A stretch of 64,000 nt of DNA, from assembly GCA_022575985.1 (NCBI GenBank), contig JAKSXM010000288.1, positions 2,135,501 to 2,199,500 of the forward strand, written 5' to 3'. The notes under the pieces were generated by a model that saw nothing but the letters and a program-made list of their open reading frames with translations, searched no databases and was not told the origin of the DNA. The DNA comes from Anagrus nilaparvatae (taxonomy: Eukaryota > Arthropoda > Insecta > Hymenoptera > Mymaridae). The translations under genes were made by a program, and so were the position numbers. Positions 25,836 through 39,121 of the stretch are shown here, in pieces (within the stretch, counting starts at the first letter, position 1; each line of letters opens with the position of its first letter).

Positions 25836-28800
25836 TAGTTATGAATGAATTTACTTTTATGTTGCCTAATACCATTCATTTGTTCTAATGGGCTTTTTGA
25901 GCCTAGAAATTCAGGGAGAGCCCTGCATGAAGATTTCATAAGATAGTTATAAGATATCATCTTGCTAATCATCCAAAACATTTCCAGTTGGACGCATTTT
26001 ATTTATGGGTGTAAAACTACCGTAAAATACAATTTCTTATTACTTAGAATTTGTGTAAACTTGGAGTTTGTAAACATTTTTTGGAGACCTATGAAATCCA
26101 TTATTATCAAAAATTGCAATTTAGGAACAATCTACAAATTGTTCATTTTGAGCTGCTTTGTTTATGGTATAACGATGAGAAAATTTCTGATAAAAAATTG
26201 CGGTTTACGGGGCTTGAAATAATACTAAATGAAAATTCAAAAATATTTTGTTTGATTAACAAGAAGACAGCTTTATCTGAAAGATAGCTTGAAAATCCTA
26301 ATCTTTTATAAACAGGGTCGAAAATTTTTTTTCAACATAATTAACTCATATATCACTGTAGATTATAATTTAGCATCCCAAATGTGGTGGTCTCCCCTTG
26401 TAAACTCTTTACATCTCATTGACGAAACTAACTACCAGTGGGAGGTTCGTTTGCTTAAATAATATTAAATTTTTAAGTAATTCAAGCAAATTTCAATCTG
26501 AAAAACCTGAAAACGTACTCTAAAGTAATTAAATCCTGCCTCCAAAAGCTCATAAAAATGAATAAATAAAACTTTCTTATCCAACTGTAATTATAAAAAA
26601 TAATAAAAACAATTAATAAAACGAGATAATAAATATTTATAATTTGAGCATATATAAAACAATATACTTTATTGTAACATAAAATCTGTATTAACAAGAC
26701 ATGAGGAATGCAAGATAATTTTTTTTACTTCTTTATATTTATATTTCATTCGTTTATTGCTATTGGGTATACATTATTATCATCATCGTCTTATACATGC
26801 TGATGATTTTTTTGCGACGAATAATAATAATTATTTTCCTTTTAATTTTATAATTCTGATGTGTGTTTGCTATTAAATATGTATGTTACCCGACACGAAA
26901 CTTTGGGTGGGTCTTCGGGTATACTCGAAAAGCTTAAAAGCTCTGCAGGTACAGTTTTAAATTGGAAATCTCTCTGGCTTTACCATTCCATGAAAATAAG
27001 TCATTATAAAATTGAAATACTGATAAGTTTTCAGTCCTAAAACAATTGTTAGATTCAAATACTATGAAAATTAAATTACTAGATATCAATTGACGCGTTT
27101 TGTATGGCCCAGCACTAATGGGTTAAATCGGCGTGAAAAAGGATAATTATTGTCTTTAGAGAAAAATGAAAAAATTCAAGGTTTGTAATAGAACCTTAGT
27201 AAACAATTTGGTTAGATCATTAATTCTCGCCCCTTGTACAATAAAAAGCTACTACAAAATCTTTTAAAAAATCATAGAAATAGAGTCCAAAAGAGGTTCC
27301 AAATTTCAGCTTAATCGAAAAGAACCAAATTTTTGACATTTTCTCTTATTAACAAAATAATACAAGTATATAAAAATTAAAAACACATAAAATTTGTGTC
27401 CAAAAAATGTTCGCACCTAGATTATTTTTATTTTTGATATCATATACTAATTTAATCCGATTATAATTATACTTTGCATAAACAAACAAACAAAAACACT
27501 TAAACAGATGAATCAAACGCTAATCTGAATAATCCACTTAATTTCAATTTTAATGACACTTAAAACCAAATCAAATAAAAAAAAACCTTATTAATAATCA
27601 CCGTGCAAAAAATCCTTTTTTCATTGTATCTTAACGCAAATCCCAGTTGATTACATTGACACATTATATAGTTTTTAATATTTATGTATATTTAAAAATT
27701 TTACAATACGACCTCCTTCATGCGTATATCAAATATTATATCTCGATGATTTTCATAAAATATATATTTTATCGGCAAACGAGAAGTACTTCATAAATCC
27801 GAAAAAAAACGTCCAAAAAGATGTGCGCGCTTTATACCGGTACCGAAAGTCCAAAAAAAATTTTTTTAGTCCCTTTTAAATCCCTTTTTCGTGATTCCTT
27901 TTCGTTCGATTAATTTTTTTTATTTTTCAATACTACATCGCTTGTCGTGTAGTTTCTTATCTTATTTTTATCTTCTGGGACCCCTACGTATATAAATTTT
28001 TTTTGTTCTTCTTCTGATGGCGGGTTGCGCGTGCAAGGCATCTTATAAATATGTGTGTATGTATAACGATATATATCAGAATTATTTTAATTGATTTTTT
28101 TTTTATCTCATGCAATGCATTATAAATATGGAGGTTGCAATAACATAAGGTCATCGATACAATTTGATCAAATCATTTTATGTTTGTATGTATTATTAAT
28201 GTGTGTGCATTTGTAAATCTTTATCTATTATTGTTATCGTATGAAATATTTATTTCTGCTCTTATTTACATAGTTTATAGTTTTAATTATTTTTTATATG
28301 CTTCATGTACTTTTTGTATTAAAAATTCAATTTTTAAAGTGAATTCATAAATTATTGAGAGGGAAAATAGTAGATTTTTGTGTTCACCCTGATGAATTCT
28401 CAGAAGAATTACACAATTATTTGAACAAAATTGCGTTTTTGGCAATAAATTTTAACTCCCTGTGTAGGAAAAGTTCAAAAATTGATTGTAACTCTTCATG
28501 GACTTACCAAGTTTTCCTCTATAAACTCTAATTATCTGTACGTAAATCATTTCAATTCATTTCAAAAAGTGTTTATTGAAAATAAAAAGTAATACGATTT
28601 TAATAAGATTTTTCTCACAAGTAAAATGGTTTCTATAGGTTATATATATAAGGACAGAGCTGACCAAGACCATTAACGAAAAACTTTATATTAGGGTGGG
28701 TGTTGCGCTTTTTTAAACTTAACTTTGTGAAAAAGCGCTACAAAACAAGGCCCATAAACTTGCTGCATAATATAATGAATCTAGAAACGCAAACGAAATA

Positions 28801-30914
28801 AGAGCAGTAAAAATTATGGAAATTAAGTATTTGATGTTGCAAAATTTCAACAGGAATTGTCAAATAAAATTAATATAGCTCGAAATATAGCTTAAAATCA
28901 ATAAAAAGAGTTTAAATTTAGCATAAAATGTGATTAGTAATGATTTACTTTTAAAATATTTTATTGTCAAAAAAATATAATTCGTATCCTGCTTCAGATT
29001 TTTATACTCAAATAAAATTTAGTTGGAATTTTGATTTCCAGATAAAACTAGCTACTAACAATAAGATAATTAGAAATAATTTCTAATCTAAATACTGCCA
29101 CCAAATTTATTATTGTATTCTAAAAGAGTAAATTATAAATTCCAAAAAAATGGTAATCGACACCTAATTTGACGGTAATTAAAATTCCAAACAATTTTTT
29201 CAAAAATCTCCCAGAGCAATCATCAGTTCTTTAACTGCATAATATATACAAGGCATTTTTTTTTAATCATTCAAGTATGTAATTTTTAAGGAGCCCATAA
29301 AACAAACATAAAAAATTTATTTATAAAAACCAATAAAGTACACAAGCTTGTCAGGAAATAATTAATATGCCGCGGACGAATATAACGTAAAAATACAGCC
29401 CATGTTTGTTTTTCGTGAATCCTTTACATCCTAGAATTATACACACACAGACACAGAAAATTATAACCTTGTAATTTTTATTCTTTTTTATTATTAAATT
29501 CAACCCCCCACTAACATATATATGCTTTATTTGCATTGGTATGTGTGTGTATATGATAGATACACGAAAAAATGTTCAAGAGATTTTTATTTGACCTCCT
29601 GCTGATATTACTTTTCGATCTTAATAATTTTTTTTTTTTGCAAAATTTTTAGTTTTTTTTTTTAGGTGCTCTTTTTTTTAATATGTGGGTTCACTGATGT
29701 TCGGTATTTTATTAGATTTAATGATGTTATTTTTAGATTTTTAAAAATATCTGAAAATATAATATTAAGGTAACTTATATTTTATGCTGTAAAATTTGTT
29801 TTTTTAAGAAAAAAATAATTAATTATGCTGGTGTATTTGAGCATTTAAATCATTCTTTTTTTTTCTAATTTTGTAATTTATGAAAAAAATTTTGTGAAAA
29901 AAATGTTCCTTTTAGAACTATATTTTCAGAAAATTTAATCACAAAAGACAACATAAAAAATTATCAAAATTAATTTTTACTGAGCTTGCAAGCTCAACCT
30001 TAACCCCCACCCACAAAACCCCCAACAACTCAGTAATTTAATTTATCATTTAAAAAAAACCAGTAAAAAACCACAACAAAATCTTATAAATTTAATCAAA
30101 TAAAAAAAAAAAAAAAATTAATTAAAAAAAAAAATAACAAGCATCAGGTACTTATATTTATAAAATATTTATCACATAAAAAATTCAGCTCACGAATTCA
30201 AAGTATTTAAAATAATGTACAGCATTAAAAAAAAAAAAAAATTATGTTTTATTTTTATCTCTTAAAAAAAAAATACCAAATTAAAACCAGTATTTTCATT
30301 AAATAAAAAGAGAGAAGCTTTCGATACATTATTAAAACCAACATAATAAAAATGCGTCAAGTTATTTGAAAAATTTTTTATTCCAAAATGGAGGTCAAGC
30401 ATTTTTTTTAAGAGTTCAATAAATAATTATAAATTGAAGATACCTTTTAGAATTTTTTTTTAATAATAAATTAAATTTTTTATTTTTTAAAATAATTGAT
30501 AATAAAGTTATAAATAAAAAATGATTAAAATTCAGTATAAATACTGTCTCGTTTAAAAAATAATAATCAAGCAAAAATTTACATTTACTTGGGCTAAAAT
30601 AAAACAAGCATATATGGACCACCCGCAAATTTATATAGCCAAATAATTTTTTTTTTGTACTCCCTTTGTCCTTTTTCTTTTAAAAGAAAGGAGAAGATGA
30701 AATAAGGAGAGTAGCTTAATATTATACAAGAATAAGTCGTGATTGCGGTTTTGTCCCTTGAAAAAAAATAAAAGATTTCGATACTCGATACCGATAAATT
30801 GAACCAGCATTAATTCTGTATTATAAAAACAGAAAATAATAAATTAAAAAAGCTAAGCAAAAAATTATAAGAATCTAATTTATTTAATGTAAATTTTTAT
30901 TTTTGTGATTTCAG
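25836..30914. other. AT-rich non-coding stretch upstream of the BAMBI exon
   Basis: No supported exon. A solitary family C arm (TTTTTCTCACAAGTAAAATG) lies at about 28609-28628. At 27780-28050 there is a moderately GC-richer patch with a TATAAATT box and GCGCGTGC motifs, which could be regulatory but has no identifiable gene attached. The last 12 bases form the splice acceptor of the exon at 30915, so at least the 3' part of this stretch is intron. Confidence 0.5.
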
Positions 30915-33116
30915 AAAAAAAATCAGATAAAACAGAATTAGAGAATAAAAAAATTAATCAAGATCATTTAGAAGTACGTTGTTATTGTAATCAACCACAT
31001 TGTGTATCACAAGGTTACATGTGTCGTGGCAGAGGATGTTTTACAGAATTACCATCAAATTCAAGACCACCGTTTTCAAGACCAGAACATTCAGCCTACA
31101 GTGGTTGTCTTGAAACGAGCTTTACAGAAAGACCATGTCTACCAGGATTATTATGCTGTGAGCAAGATCTTTGTAATCATGTTGATAGTCCAGCTATGAG
31201 ATCAAGACTTAACAAAACACTTCAAGGTATTAATAATTTACTTTTTTTTTTCTTTTTTTTTTTATTAACTCGCATTATGCAAGTCTTGAAAATATTGTTT
31301 TTCAAAATACCTTATAGCCGAATGCAGTTTTTGTGGATTTAGGTCCTGCATGGATAAAAGTGGATGGATTTTATGTTTATTGACCTTTTGAAACCGAATG
31401 TGGTGTCTATTTTTACTTAAGAGTCAAAAGTCTTAGTTTTATTGTTATTAGCAAATTATTGAAAAATTGGCCATTTAAGGTCTAATTGTAAGACTAACAA
31501 TTTTAATTTTTTGGAATAATAAACTAGAAATTCGTGATCTAAAGGTCGGAAAACATGAGCAAATATGTGTATCGCATATCAATTTTAATTTTTTATTTAA
31601 ACAATTAATAACAAAATAAATATTGTTTAAACTATTAACCCGATTACTCCAAAAATAAAAAATATGGAGTTGGTAGGTCAAATTATATACAAATTTTTTG
31701 GGTAATCAATAAAATTTTAAAAATAGTGAGTTTCAGCCCTTGGTTTATGGCTAACTTTGCAAAAATTTCTCATAAATACTACCACTTTAGCGTAAAAACA
31801 AACTGTAGATTCGTTTTCAGGAGGCCAATAAACTTAAAATCTACTCCATTTTCTACTCCACACAGGACATAATCTTTTAAAATTAGTAAAAACAGAGTGA
31901 ACATTTATGCTTTTACTTTTAATTATTTTGCCAATATGATTTTGATTCGTAAAATTGTCTAAAATGGCTAAATTTAATTTTTAAGTTAAATCAATTGAAA
32001 TAATTTACTTCCTTTTATTAACTAATTATGAAAGGTTAAATTGTCAAATTCATATCAAAAAATTATTTGGACATCAAGTTTAAACGTAAAATAGCATTCA
32101 GGCCAAAACTGAGCAAATTTAAGAATAACAAACTGGCAGTTCAAAAATAAATTTTTTTTCTAATTTAAAAATGTATTGATTTTGTAATACGTGAATTTTT
32201 CGAGGCTCTAAAAATCGAAAACGTAAAAAAATCTTTGCAATATTTTATGAGTGTTTCACGAAAATTTTTGTAAAAAGTGAATTTAAGATCTTAAAATAAA
32301 AATTTTTTAAAAAATTTTTGGTTTTGGTCAAATTACCTGGACCTTTCCATAAAAATGTATTTAATATTATAGAAACGCTAAAACCTAGTAGAATCTTTTC
32401 ATACAGATCTAAGGAAAAAAATGCGGTAAAAAAAATTCTACTATGTTTTAGCTAAATAAATTCATTTTTGTAAAAACGTCAACTTTGACCTTTTTTTACA
32501 CATGATGCCTTGACTATTGATATGAAAATTGCTCATACCAGCCATTGCCAAAATTTAAACAAAAATATATATATTTAAAATTTATCCTGTACAGCAGTGA
32601 ATTCCATCCACGATTATCTGCAAAATAATTAATCGATTAAACCGATAATTTTAAATTTCTGATCTATCAAATCTCTTTAGGGCAGACGCACCAGTAAATG
32701 TCCAATGCCATATATTTCTTATCGAAAACAAGTGGTCATTTACTAGATTTTTCCCGGTCATTCATTGGTGAATCTACCCTAAATCAAAATTATTATAAAA
32801 TTTTTTTAACAATTATTTGTTAAAATTCAAATGCTAAAAAATTGCCTTTTTAATTTCAGTTTTAATGGGCGAACATAGGCTATACTTTCAAGACTCATCT
32901 CATCCAACAGGTCAAGCCGTACCCACGTCTGATAATTGGTTTAAAGCCGCAACAATCGCTGTACCGATTTGTGGTTTCTTTGTTCTTTTGGTGCTAGCGA
33001 GTCTTGCAATTAGACTTCTTCAACCTTTACCATCACAAGATGATAAACTCAATGGTTTTAGGATTCCAGAAAATACTCCACCGCTTCTGTCACCCATGAA
33101 AGCTCAAATTGTTTGA
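30915..33116 (+). CDS. BAMBI: BMP/activin membrane-bound inhibitor homologue (BAMBI), 3' two exons
   Basis: BAMBI is a pseudoreceptor: a TGF-beta-receptor-like ectodomain and one membrane span without a kinase, which dampens BMP/activin signalling at the cell surface. Coding exons are 30915-31226 and 32860-33116 (TGA), split by a 1633-bp phase-1 GT-AG intron. The first exon starts in phase 1, so an upstream exon with start codon and signal peptide is missing. The ectodomain has ten cysteines in the family order (CYC, HC, MC, GCF, GC, PC, then CC-x3-LC-N). A membrane segment follows WFKAATIAVPICGFF, closely matching the vertebrate WFRAAVIAVPI region. An NKT sequon lies at the exon junction. 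The cytoplasmic tail is only about 31 residues, much shorter than the vertebrate tail. AATAAA signals occur downstream (for example near 33650). Confidence 0.9.
32676..32783. mobile_element. Tiny palindromic element in the BAMBI intron
   Basis: About 108 bp with imperfect inverted ends: TTTAGGGCAGACGCACCAGT on the left, and on the right, read in reverse complement, TTTAGGGTAGATTCACCAAT. The arms run about 28 bp. It lies 77 bp upstream of the acceptor of the last BAMBI exon, close to but outside the splice site. It has the size and shape of a small MITE; no second copy was noticed in this window. Confidence 0.5.
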
Positions 33117-35866
33117 CTGAATTAGCCAAAGATTTAATATTTTACTCTGTTTAATGTAAAAAAAATTTTTTTTTTTCAAAGATATTCTTTGCAAATTTTT
33201 TACTTAAAAAAAAAAACAAAAATTGATATTTGTACTTGTATATTTTATAAATGGCTCTCCGCCATGAGTTATTTTTTATTTTGTAGAAAAATATTTGATA
33301 AAATTCAAATGTAAATAATATTTAAATATTAAAAAAATATAATTACACCAGTAAATATTTCCCGGATGTAAACTTAAGTATGGGCGCCAGATTTGACATT
33401 GATCATTTGCCAGACCTGGCCCAGAAAGTATACTCGGGTTAAAAAATTTTTTTTTTTTTTTTTAAACAAAAATCATTCCCAAATTGTTGTGAAAAAAATT
33501 ATGTAGATAACAGATAGACATGATGTAATGACAATAGTTAAAATATTGCCATTAAAAATTTAGATTCTTTTTCAATAAGCAACCGAATGTTACATATTTC
33601 TATATGAAAATTAAAATTAAAAGAGTCTCATAAAAAATAACTAATATGTAAATAAAAAAAATTATGATTTTTTAAAAGAAATATTATATGATAATCTTTA
33701 ATAGGATATATTATGTGTTTTAAAAAATTTAGTGTAAATATTTTTTAACAAATTTGACCAGCCGAGCGTAAAATTGGACATTGAGTTTTCGCACTTTTGA
33801 GCCTTGATAGACAGGCGAAAAATCGAAAATGCACATAAAAGTATGACACATTAAATGCCATTTTTTTAATAATGCTACAAAGACAATAATTTTACGCTCT
33901 TGACGCATAATTTACTACATTTATGGCATCAAAAGTGATATTTATATATAAATATTGCAATTTTTTAATTACCAAGCATATAAACAAACTAAAACGTTAA
34001 AAATATTTTTTCTGCTAATTTGCTAAAATGTATGATAAAAAAATTTTAATAAAATTATGAATTTCTGTATATAATTAAAAAAGCTTATGTTTGTTTATGT
34101 GTGGCTGTGAATATTTTTGCAAAAAAATAATTTTTGTGAATAAAACTGTAAATTACTAATTTTAATTTTTTTTATAATTTTTTTCTAAAAAAAATATATA
34201 CGTAATTTTTAATAAGCTTATATAAATGAAAATAGTAATTTTTCTAACAAGGGTGTAAGATGAGTCAATTTTAATATGATTGGTTATAGCAAGTACCAAA
34301 AACCACGAGCCTTTTGTTTTAGGTTCTTAATTTTACAGCAAGTAAAATAACTTATCTTTATACAGACCCTTAATTTAGGAAATTTATTTATTTGAATATC
34401 TTTGGTAAAAATTAAGATTCTTGTGTATGGTTGTGGAGAAAAATACACGAAACTGTAAAATACTTATGTTAATTTTTTTCTCGAAAGTGAAAATACAAAA
34501 AATTATTTTATTAAATAATAAGATGTATTTTTAAGGTAAAATCATACTTTTGACATTAGATATTAAGAAAATAAAATTTTTTTAATAAATAAATAATTTG
34601 TAAATAAACAATTTAATATAAGACATTAAAAAATGTTTTAAATATGTAAATGTAAAATTTTTAATAATTTAAAAAATTAACTTACCTTTTGTTAATATTG
34701 CCCCAATAGAAAATATATTGTGATAATACTATTATTAAATATTGTTTTATATAATAATTAATTATATATTAAAAGAATGTAAGTTAAAAAAATATATGTG
34801 CATATAAATATATGTAAAAATTGTCTATTAAAAAAAGAAAAAAAATAGAAAATATAAAAAATATTTTATGAAATTTTTTCATTTTTAATTATTCCTTTAT
34901 TTTTTTTTGTATACTCTTATTAAATTTTAATGATGTTTTTTTGTCAAGATTATTATTAATATTTTTTGTAAACTTAATTTATACATTTATATATATCAGT
35001 AATTTATACTAGATATTTATCAAAAATTTATGAACAAAAAATTATTAAGATTATTAATGATTAAAGGGGTTGCTGGTTAATTATCATTACATTTTATTAA
35101 TTAATTAGACCATGTTACATATAATTAGTTAAGTACATTCATTACTAAAAAAGCACCAACATACTGGACACAGTTCTTGGCATCACAGTTAATTTCTTTT
35201 TTAATAAAAATAAATTAAATTTTGCATTCCCTTTATTCATTGTTATTATTATTAATTTTTTTTTTTTTTGAAAAATATACAATTATAATTTCTTAATCAT
35301 ATTTAATATCATTATTTATAATTTAAACTTATACTAATTTTACATCTGAATCATATAAAAATACTGTTATGAGCTTTGAATAAGCTCGTAAATTTATTTA
35401 AACATTATATATATATACTTAAAGTTTCATAAAAATATTTTTAAATTAAATTTTTAAGAAAAAAAAAAGAAGTCGTCAAATAATTACAATAAACATTTAT
35501 TTTTTTTTTTTTTGATTTAAAGTTGTTATACTTTTTAAAATATAAAAAATTGGTAATTCGTTTTCAAATTGGCTACCCTTTTACAATTAATTTTTTGAGT
35601 TAAATTGACCTGCAATAGTTTATTATCTCTTTTGAACTGATTTAATTTTTGATTCTTGGACAAAATAGACTTTTTTATAATTTGTTATTAATATATTATA
35701 CTGTATTTTGATAACGATGGCTTTATAACTGTATTACAAAAAGTCAAAATCAAAAATAAAAATAAAAAAAGTTGAAAATACTAAACTAGTATCACCATTG
35801 CCTTTCTACTACTTAAAAGGTTTCCATGTGGTTTCAATACTATCAAAAACAAAGAAAGGCGTTAAT
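33117..35866. other. BAMBI 3' UTR and convergent intergenic region
   Basis: This holds the BAMBI 3' UTR and AT-rich spacer before the convergent DCP1 gene. Several AATAAA hexamers occur, so the true poly(A) site cannot be chosen. A small inverted repeat with GAGCGTAAAATT at about 33774 and AATTTTACGCTC at about 33890 could be another short MITE. No coding exon seen. Confidence 0.5.
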
Positions 35867-36247
35867 ATGGTTTCTCTAAAATTTTCTGACTAAAAATTTG
35901 TAATACTATGAACTTTGACTGCTCAAATTTCAGAAGCTACAAACTGTAAATATGAAACTAAAAAAAAAACGAGTACAAATATAAAATGTATAAATAGCAT
36001 TCTTGATAAAAATAAGAAATTGTTTATTTTTTTTGCATTTATTTTTAGATTTAGCGATTTTGAAGTATTGATATTTTCTAAAAAGAAAAATAATGAAAAA
36101 ATTTTAGGCCTTAATTTGCTAAATCTAAAATACTTATTTCCTAAAATTTTCATTGCATACATTTTACGCAAAAATAAGCAATTTCTTGAAATTTGAGCAG
36201 TCACTTAATAAATATTTCAATCCATAAAAAATAGTTAGAGAAACCAT
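35867..36247. mobile_element. 381-bp palindromic MITE-like element
   Basis: Outer ends ATGGTTTCTCT (35867) and AGAGAAACCAT (36237-36247) are exact inverted repeats. An inner block GACTGCTCAAATTTCA near 35918 is matched by TGAAATTTGAGCAGTC near 36188-36203. The symmetry is strong enough that both strands carry a 93-codon frame beginning with the same residues, MTAQIS. These frames are a by-product of the palindrome, not genes. Target duplications are not clear. It lies in the spacer beyond the DCP1 3' end. Confidence 0.7.
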
Positions 36248-36748
36248 CATATAAATACCAGAATGATATTGTTACTTTCATTTTGAATAGTTATAAAAGC
36301 AACAGGAATATTAGGATAAATTATTTGTTGTTTTTATTATTAGAGTATTATTTAGCTGCCAAAGTTTTGGACTTTATTTTACCACCTTTGCAATTAAAAT
36401 AAAAAAATACTATTTATTATTGAAAACTAGATTGATCAAAGAAAGAAGCAATCTTTTCAGGTAAATTTATTTAAAAAAACTGACTTGAGCAGAAGGGGTT
36501 AACCGATTTAAAAAAGAATTACCAAAATTTTTTTTTATGAAACTTTCAATTCATATACAATTTGTATCGACACATGCAATCTTCAGTAACCAAATGTTAC
36601 CAAGATATATAGTTACAGTTTACAAATCATAAGATCCTCATACATGCCTTACAATTAAAGCGCAAGAAATAATTACAATTACTATACGTAACTGTACCCT
36701 AAAAAATTTTTTACATCTACTTAAAAAAAATTAAAATATTTTGCTTAA

Positions 36749-39121
36749 TTAAGATATTATTTCACTGAATGATTTAACATATGCTTCATGTAATTTATTT
36801 ATAAATTCTGGATCATTTCTTAATAAATAATTAAAAGCTTGCAAAAGTTGATTTCTTGTTAATGGTTCTAAAGGCCGTTGTAAAGGTTCGGCAACTGCAG
36901 GACTTGGTGCAGCAAACATAACTGGTGGAATTAGTGCTGGTGCTGAACCACTTGTAATTGACGATGACTGTTTTGGTGAAAGAAGCTCGTCACAAACTAC
37001 ATTCTGTAAAAATTTTTTATAAATTACACATAATAATTAATTAAATCTTAATTAATAGAAAGTTAATATAACTGAAACATAAATAAACGTTTTTTAACCT
37101 TGTCAAAAAAATAAGTTTGTGTACTAGATTGAATATAAAAATTAAAGTAAAATCATATCAATACACATCTGGAACATTCTTTTTTATAGTAAAGGGGTGA
37201 AAAAAATTTAGAGGGAAATTGTACAGTAGTTTAGAGATGGCCAAGACAATTTCCTTAAGCATTAAAAATATATAATTTTTGCATAAAGTTGCTTAAATTC
37301 TTGATTTTTGGATAAGGTTATTTAACTTTTACTATAAAATAAGATTCTTCTAGATAAGTTCTAGTGTTTCAACCAATTTAAATTATAGGGTCTCTTAAAA
37401 TTTGATTAGAAACAATATAGTTTTTATGAAGCCTGTGAAAGTTACATGAGCTACAATTTCAGAAGTCTTATCTTTTATGGCCAATGCCCATAATTTTTCT
37501 TAGTACTTTAAAGCCAAGTATCTTTTTAAAATAACATCCAGGTTAATAATAGTTATATTGGAAAAAATTTTTCCACGTAAGCATTTTTGCAAGTAAAAAA
37601 AAAATATTTTAACAATTCAGATTTAAAGGATCAAAGAAGGACTTCAGCTATCCTATTTTCCTTGCTATTACAAGTTCTTCATCGTTCATAATTAAAACCA
37701 CTATGATTTTTGCAATCTCAACTTAGTTCCTTGACAGTACTTAAAATTCCTTACTTTTAACATGCATTCCTTTTATAAAAAATATTTACCGTTGAATTAT
37801 GTTGATATAGAGTTGAGTCAAATACTAGAGAATTATTGGAGACAACAGAGTCATTTGATTCCTTATTCAGTGAATCGTATACATCAGGGAAACCAGAGGA
37901 AACTGATTTATTTTTCTTTTGATTAAGAAAATTTTTAGTATTTATGGTGTTTGGTGACTGTACCCTAAGAAAACCAGTGTTAGTATCTCTCTCATTAATG
38001 TTATTAGCTGTTGGAACTTCTGAACACATCATCATAGTGCAAGTAGTTGAATTTAATGAATAGTTATTTTCTGCTTGATTTGTATTTGTTTGAATTTTGT
38101 TTTTTATTTTTGATGTTATAGAGTTCATAATTCTTTCGTTACTATATGAGAATTAAATATATTTTAATTAAGTTTACTAAAGTAACATTATTTTACTAAT
38201 ATTTTACATACCTTTGATTATTCATTGTCAGCATTTGGGTTTGTGGTGGTAAATTCATTTGAGGCGTGACCGACCTCTGTTGTTTTTCTATGTGCTCAAG
38301 TGTATGAGCTGCTGGATGAGACATAAATCTTTGTAAGAATGGTTTTCCTTCATTACTAACAATATTTCCAGTTTGAGGTTGATCCCCAGGCTTAAATTGA
38401 CCTGTATTTACTTTAGCTTTTGCAAAGAAGTCCATAACACTTTTTGAAGTTACATCCGGTTGCATTGCCATTGCATTTAAAGCTCCAGATAATTCTCCTA
38501 TGGCATTACTCATTGGTGATTTTGATACCATATTTGATCTTACTCCTCCAGTTTTTGAAGGAATAGATTTATTTGAATTAAAATCTTCTTGTGCTTTGCT
38601 AAGCATACTAAATATATCAACATTATTTGTCTTTTTTTGTACAGTCTTTTTATTCTTTGGCATGCTTTTAGTATTAGCATCAGATTCTTTCACTAGTTTG
38701 TTAAGAATATTAGAAATTCTTACACAATCGTCTTTACCATAAAACCAAATTCCATAAATACTGCCTTTAGCATTTTTATATAATAAAAAAGGTTCTTGCA
38801 GTTGTAAATCCAAACCCGCTGTTACTGGTTCAACTTGATTTTTTGTATTAAGTCTAGAAAATAATATCAAATATTAGCATCAATTATTTTGTCATTATAG
38901 AGTTTTTCATACCTGTTCATAATTAAAATACTATGGTAAGGTTCTCCAATACGTGAATAGACAAAAAGAGCCCCTTCGATTTCAGTCTTTTCCCATTCAC
39001 TAGTCTCCCCATTAAAAGTGTATAATGCAACATGGGTTGCTGTTTCCAAAATTTCTTTCACGTAAGGGTCAACTCTTTTTAAAGCAGCCACATTCATTCT
39101 TACTTCAGATGCATCAGACAT
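36749..39121 (-). CDS. DCP1: mRNA-decapping enzyme subunit 1 (DCP1), complete
   Basis: DCP1 activates the decapping enzyme DCP2 in 5'-3' mRNA decay and concentrates in P-bodies. Four exons on the minus strand: 39121-38913, 38853-38212, 38141-37790 and 37003-36749 (TAA), with introns of 59, 70 and 786 bp; 485 residues. The N-terminal EVH1-like domain is clear: MNVAALKRVDPYVKEI, HVALYTFNGETSEWEKT, IEGALFVYSRIGEPYHSI, LQEPFLLYKNA and GIWFYGKDDCVRI. A long low-complexity Ser/Thr/Asn/Gln-rich middle follows, with an LIPPVMF motif. The C-terminal trimerisation helix is LTRNQLLQAFNYLLRNDPEF then INKLHEAYVKSF. The start is the first ATG of the frame, followed by SDASEVR. Candidate AATAAA signals on the minus strand lie at 36373-36378. 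Confidence 0.97.

Noticed and set aside
35915..36204. Overlapping 93-codon frames on both strands
   Set aside because: They arise from the inverted-repeat symmetry of the element at 35867-36247; composition is AT-driven and no domain is seen.
38500..38742. Plus-strand 80-codon frame
   Set aside because: Antisense of DCP1 exon 2, which has clear family identity and matching splice sites.
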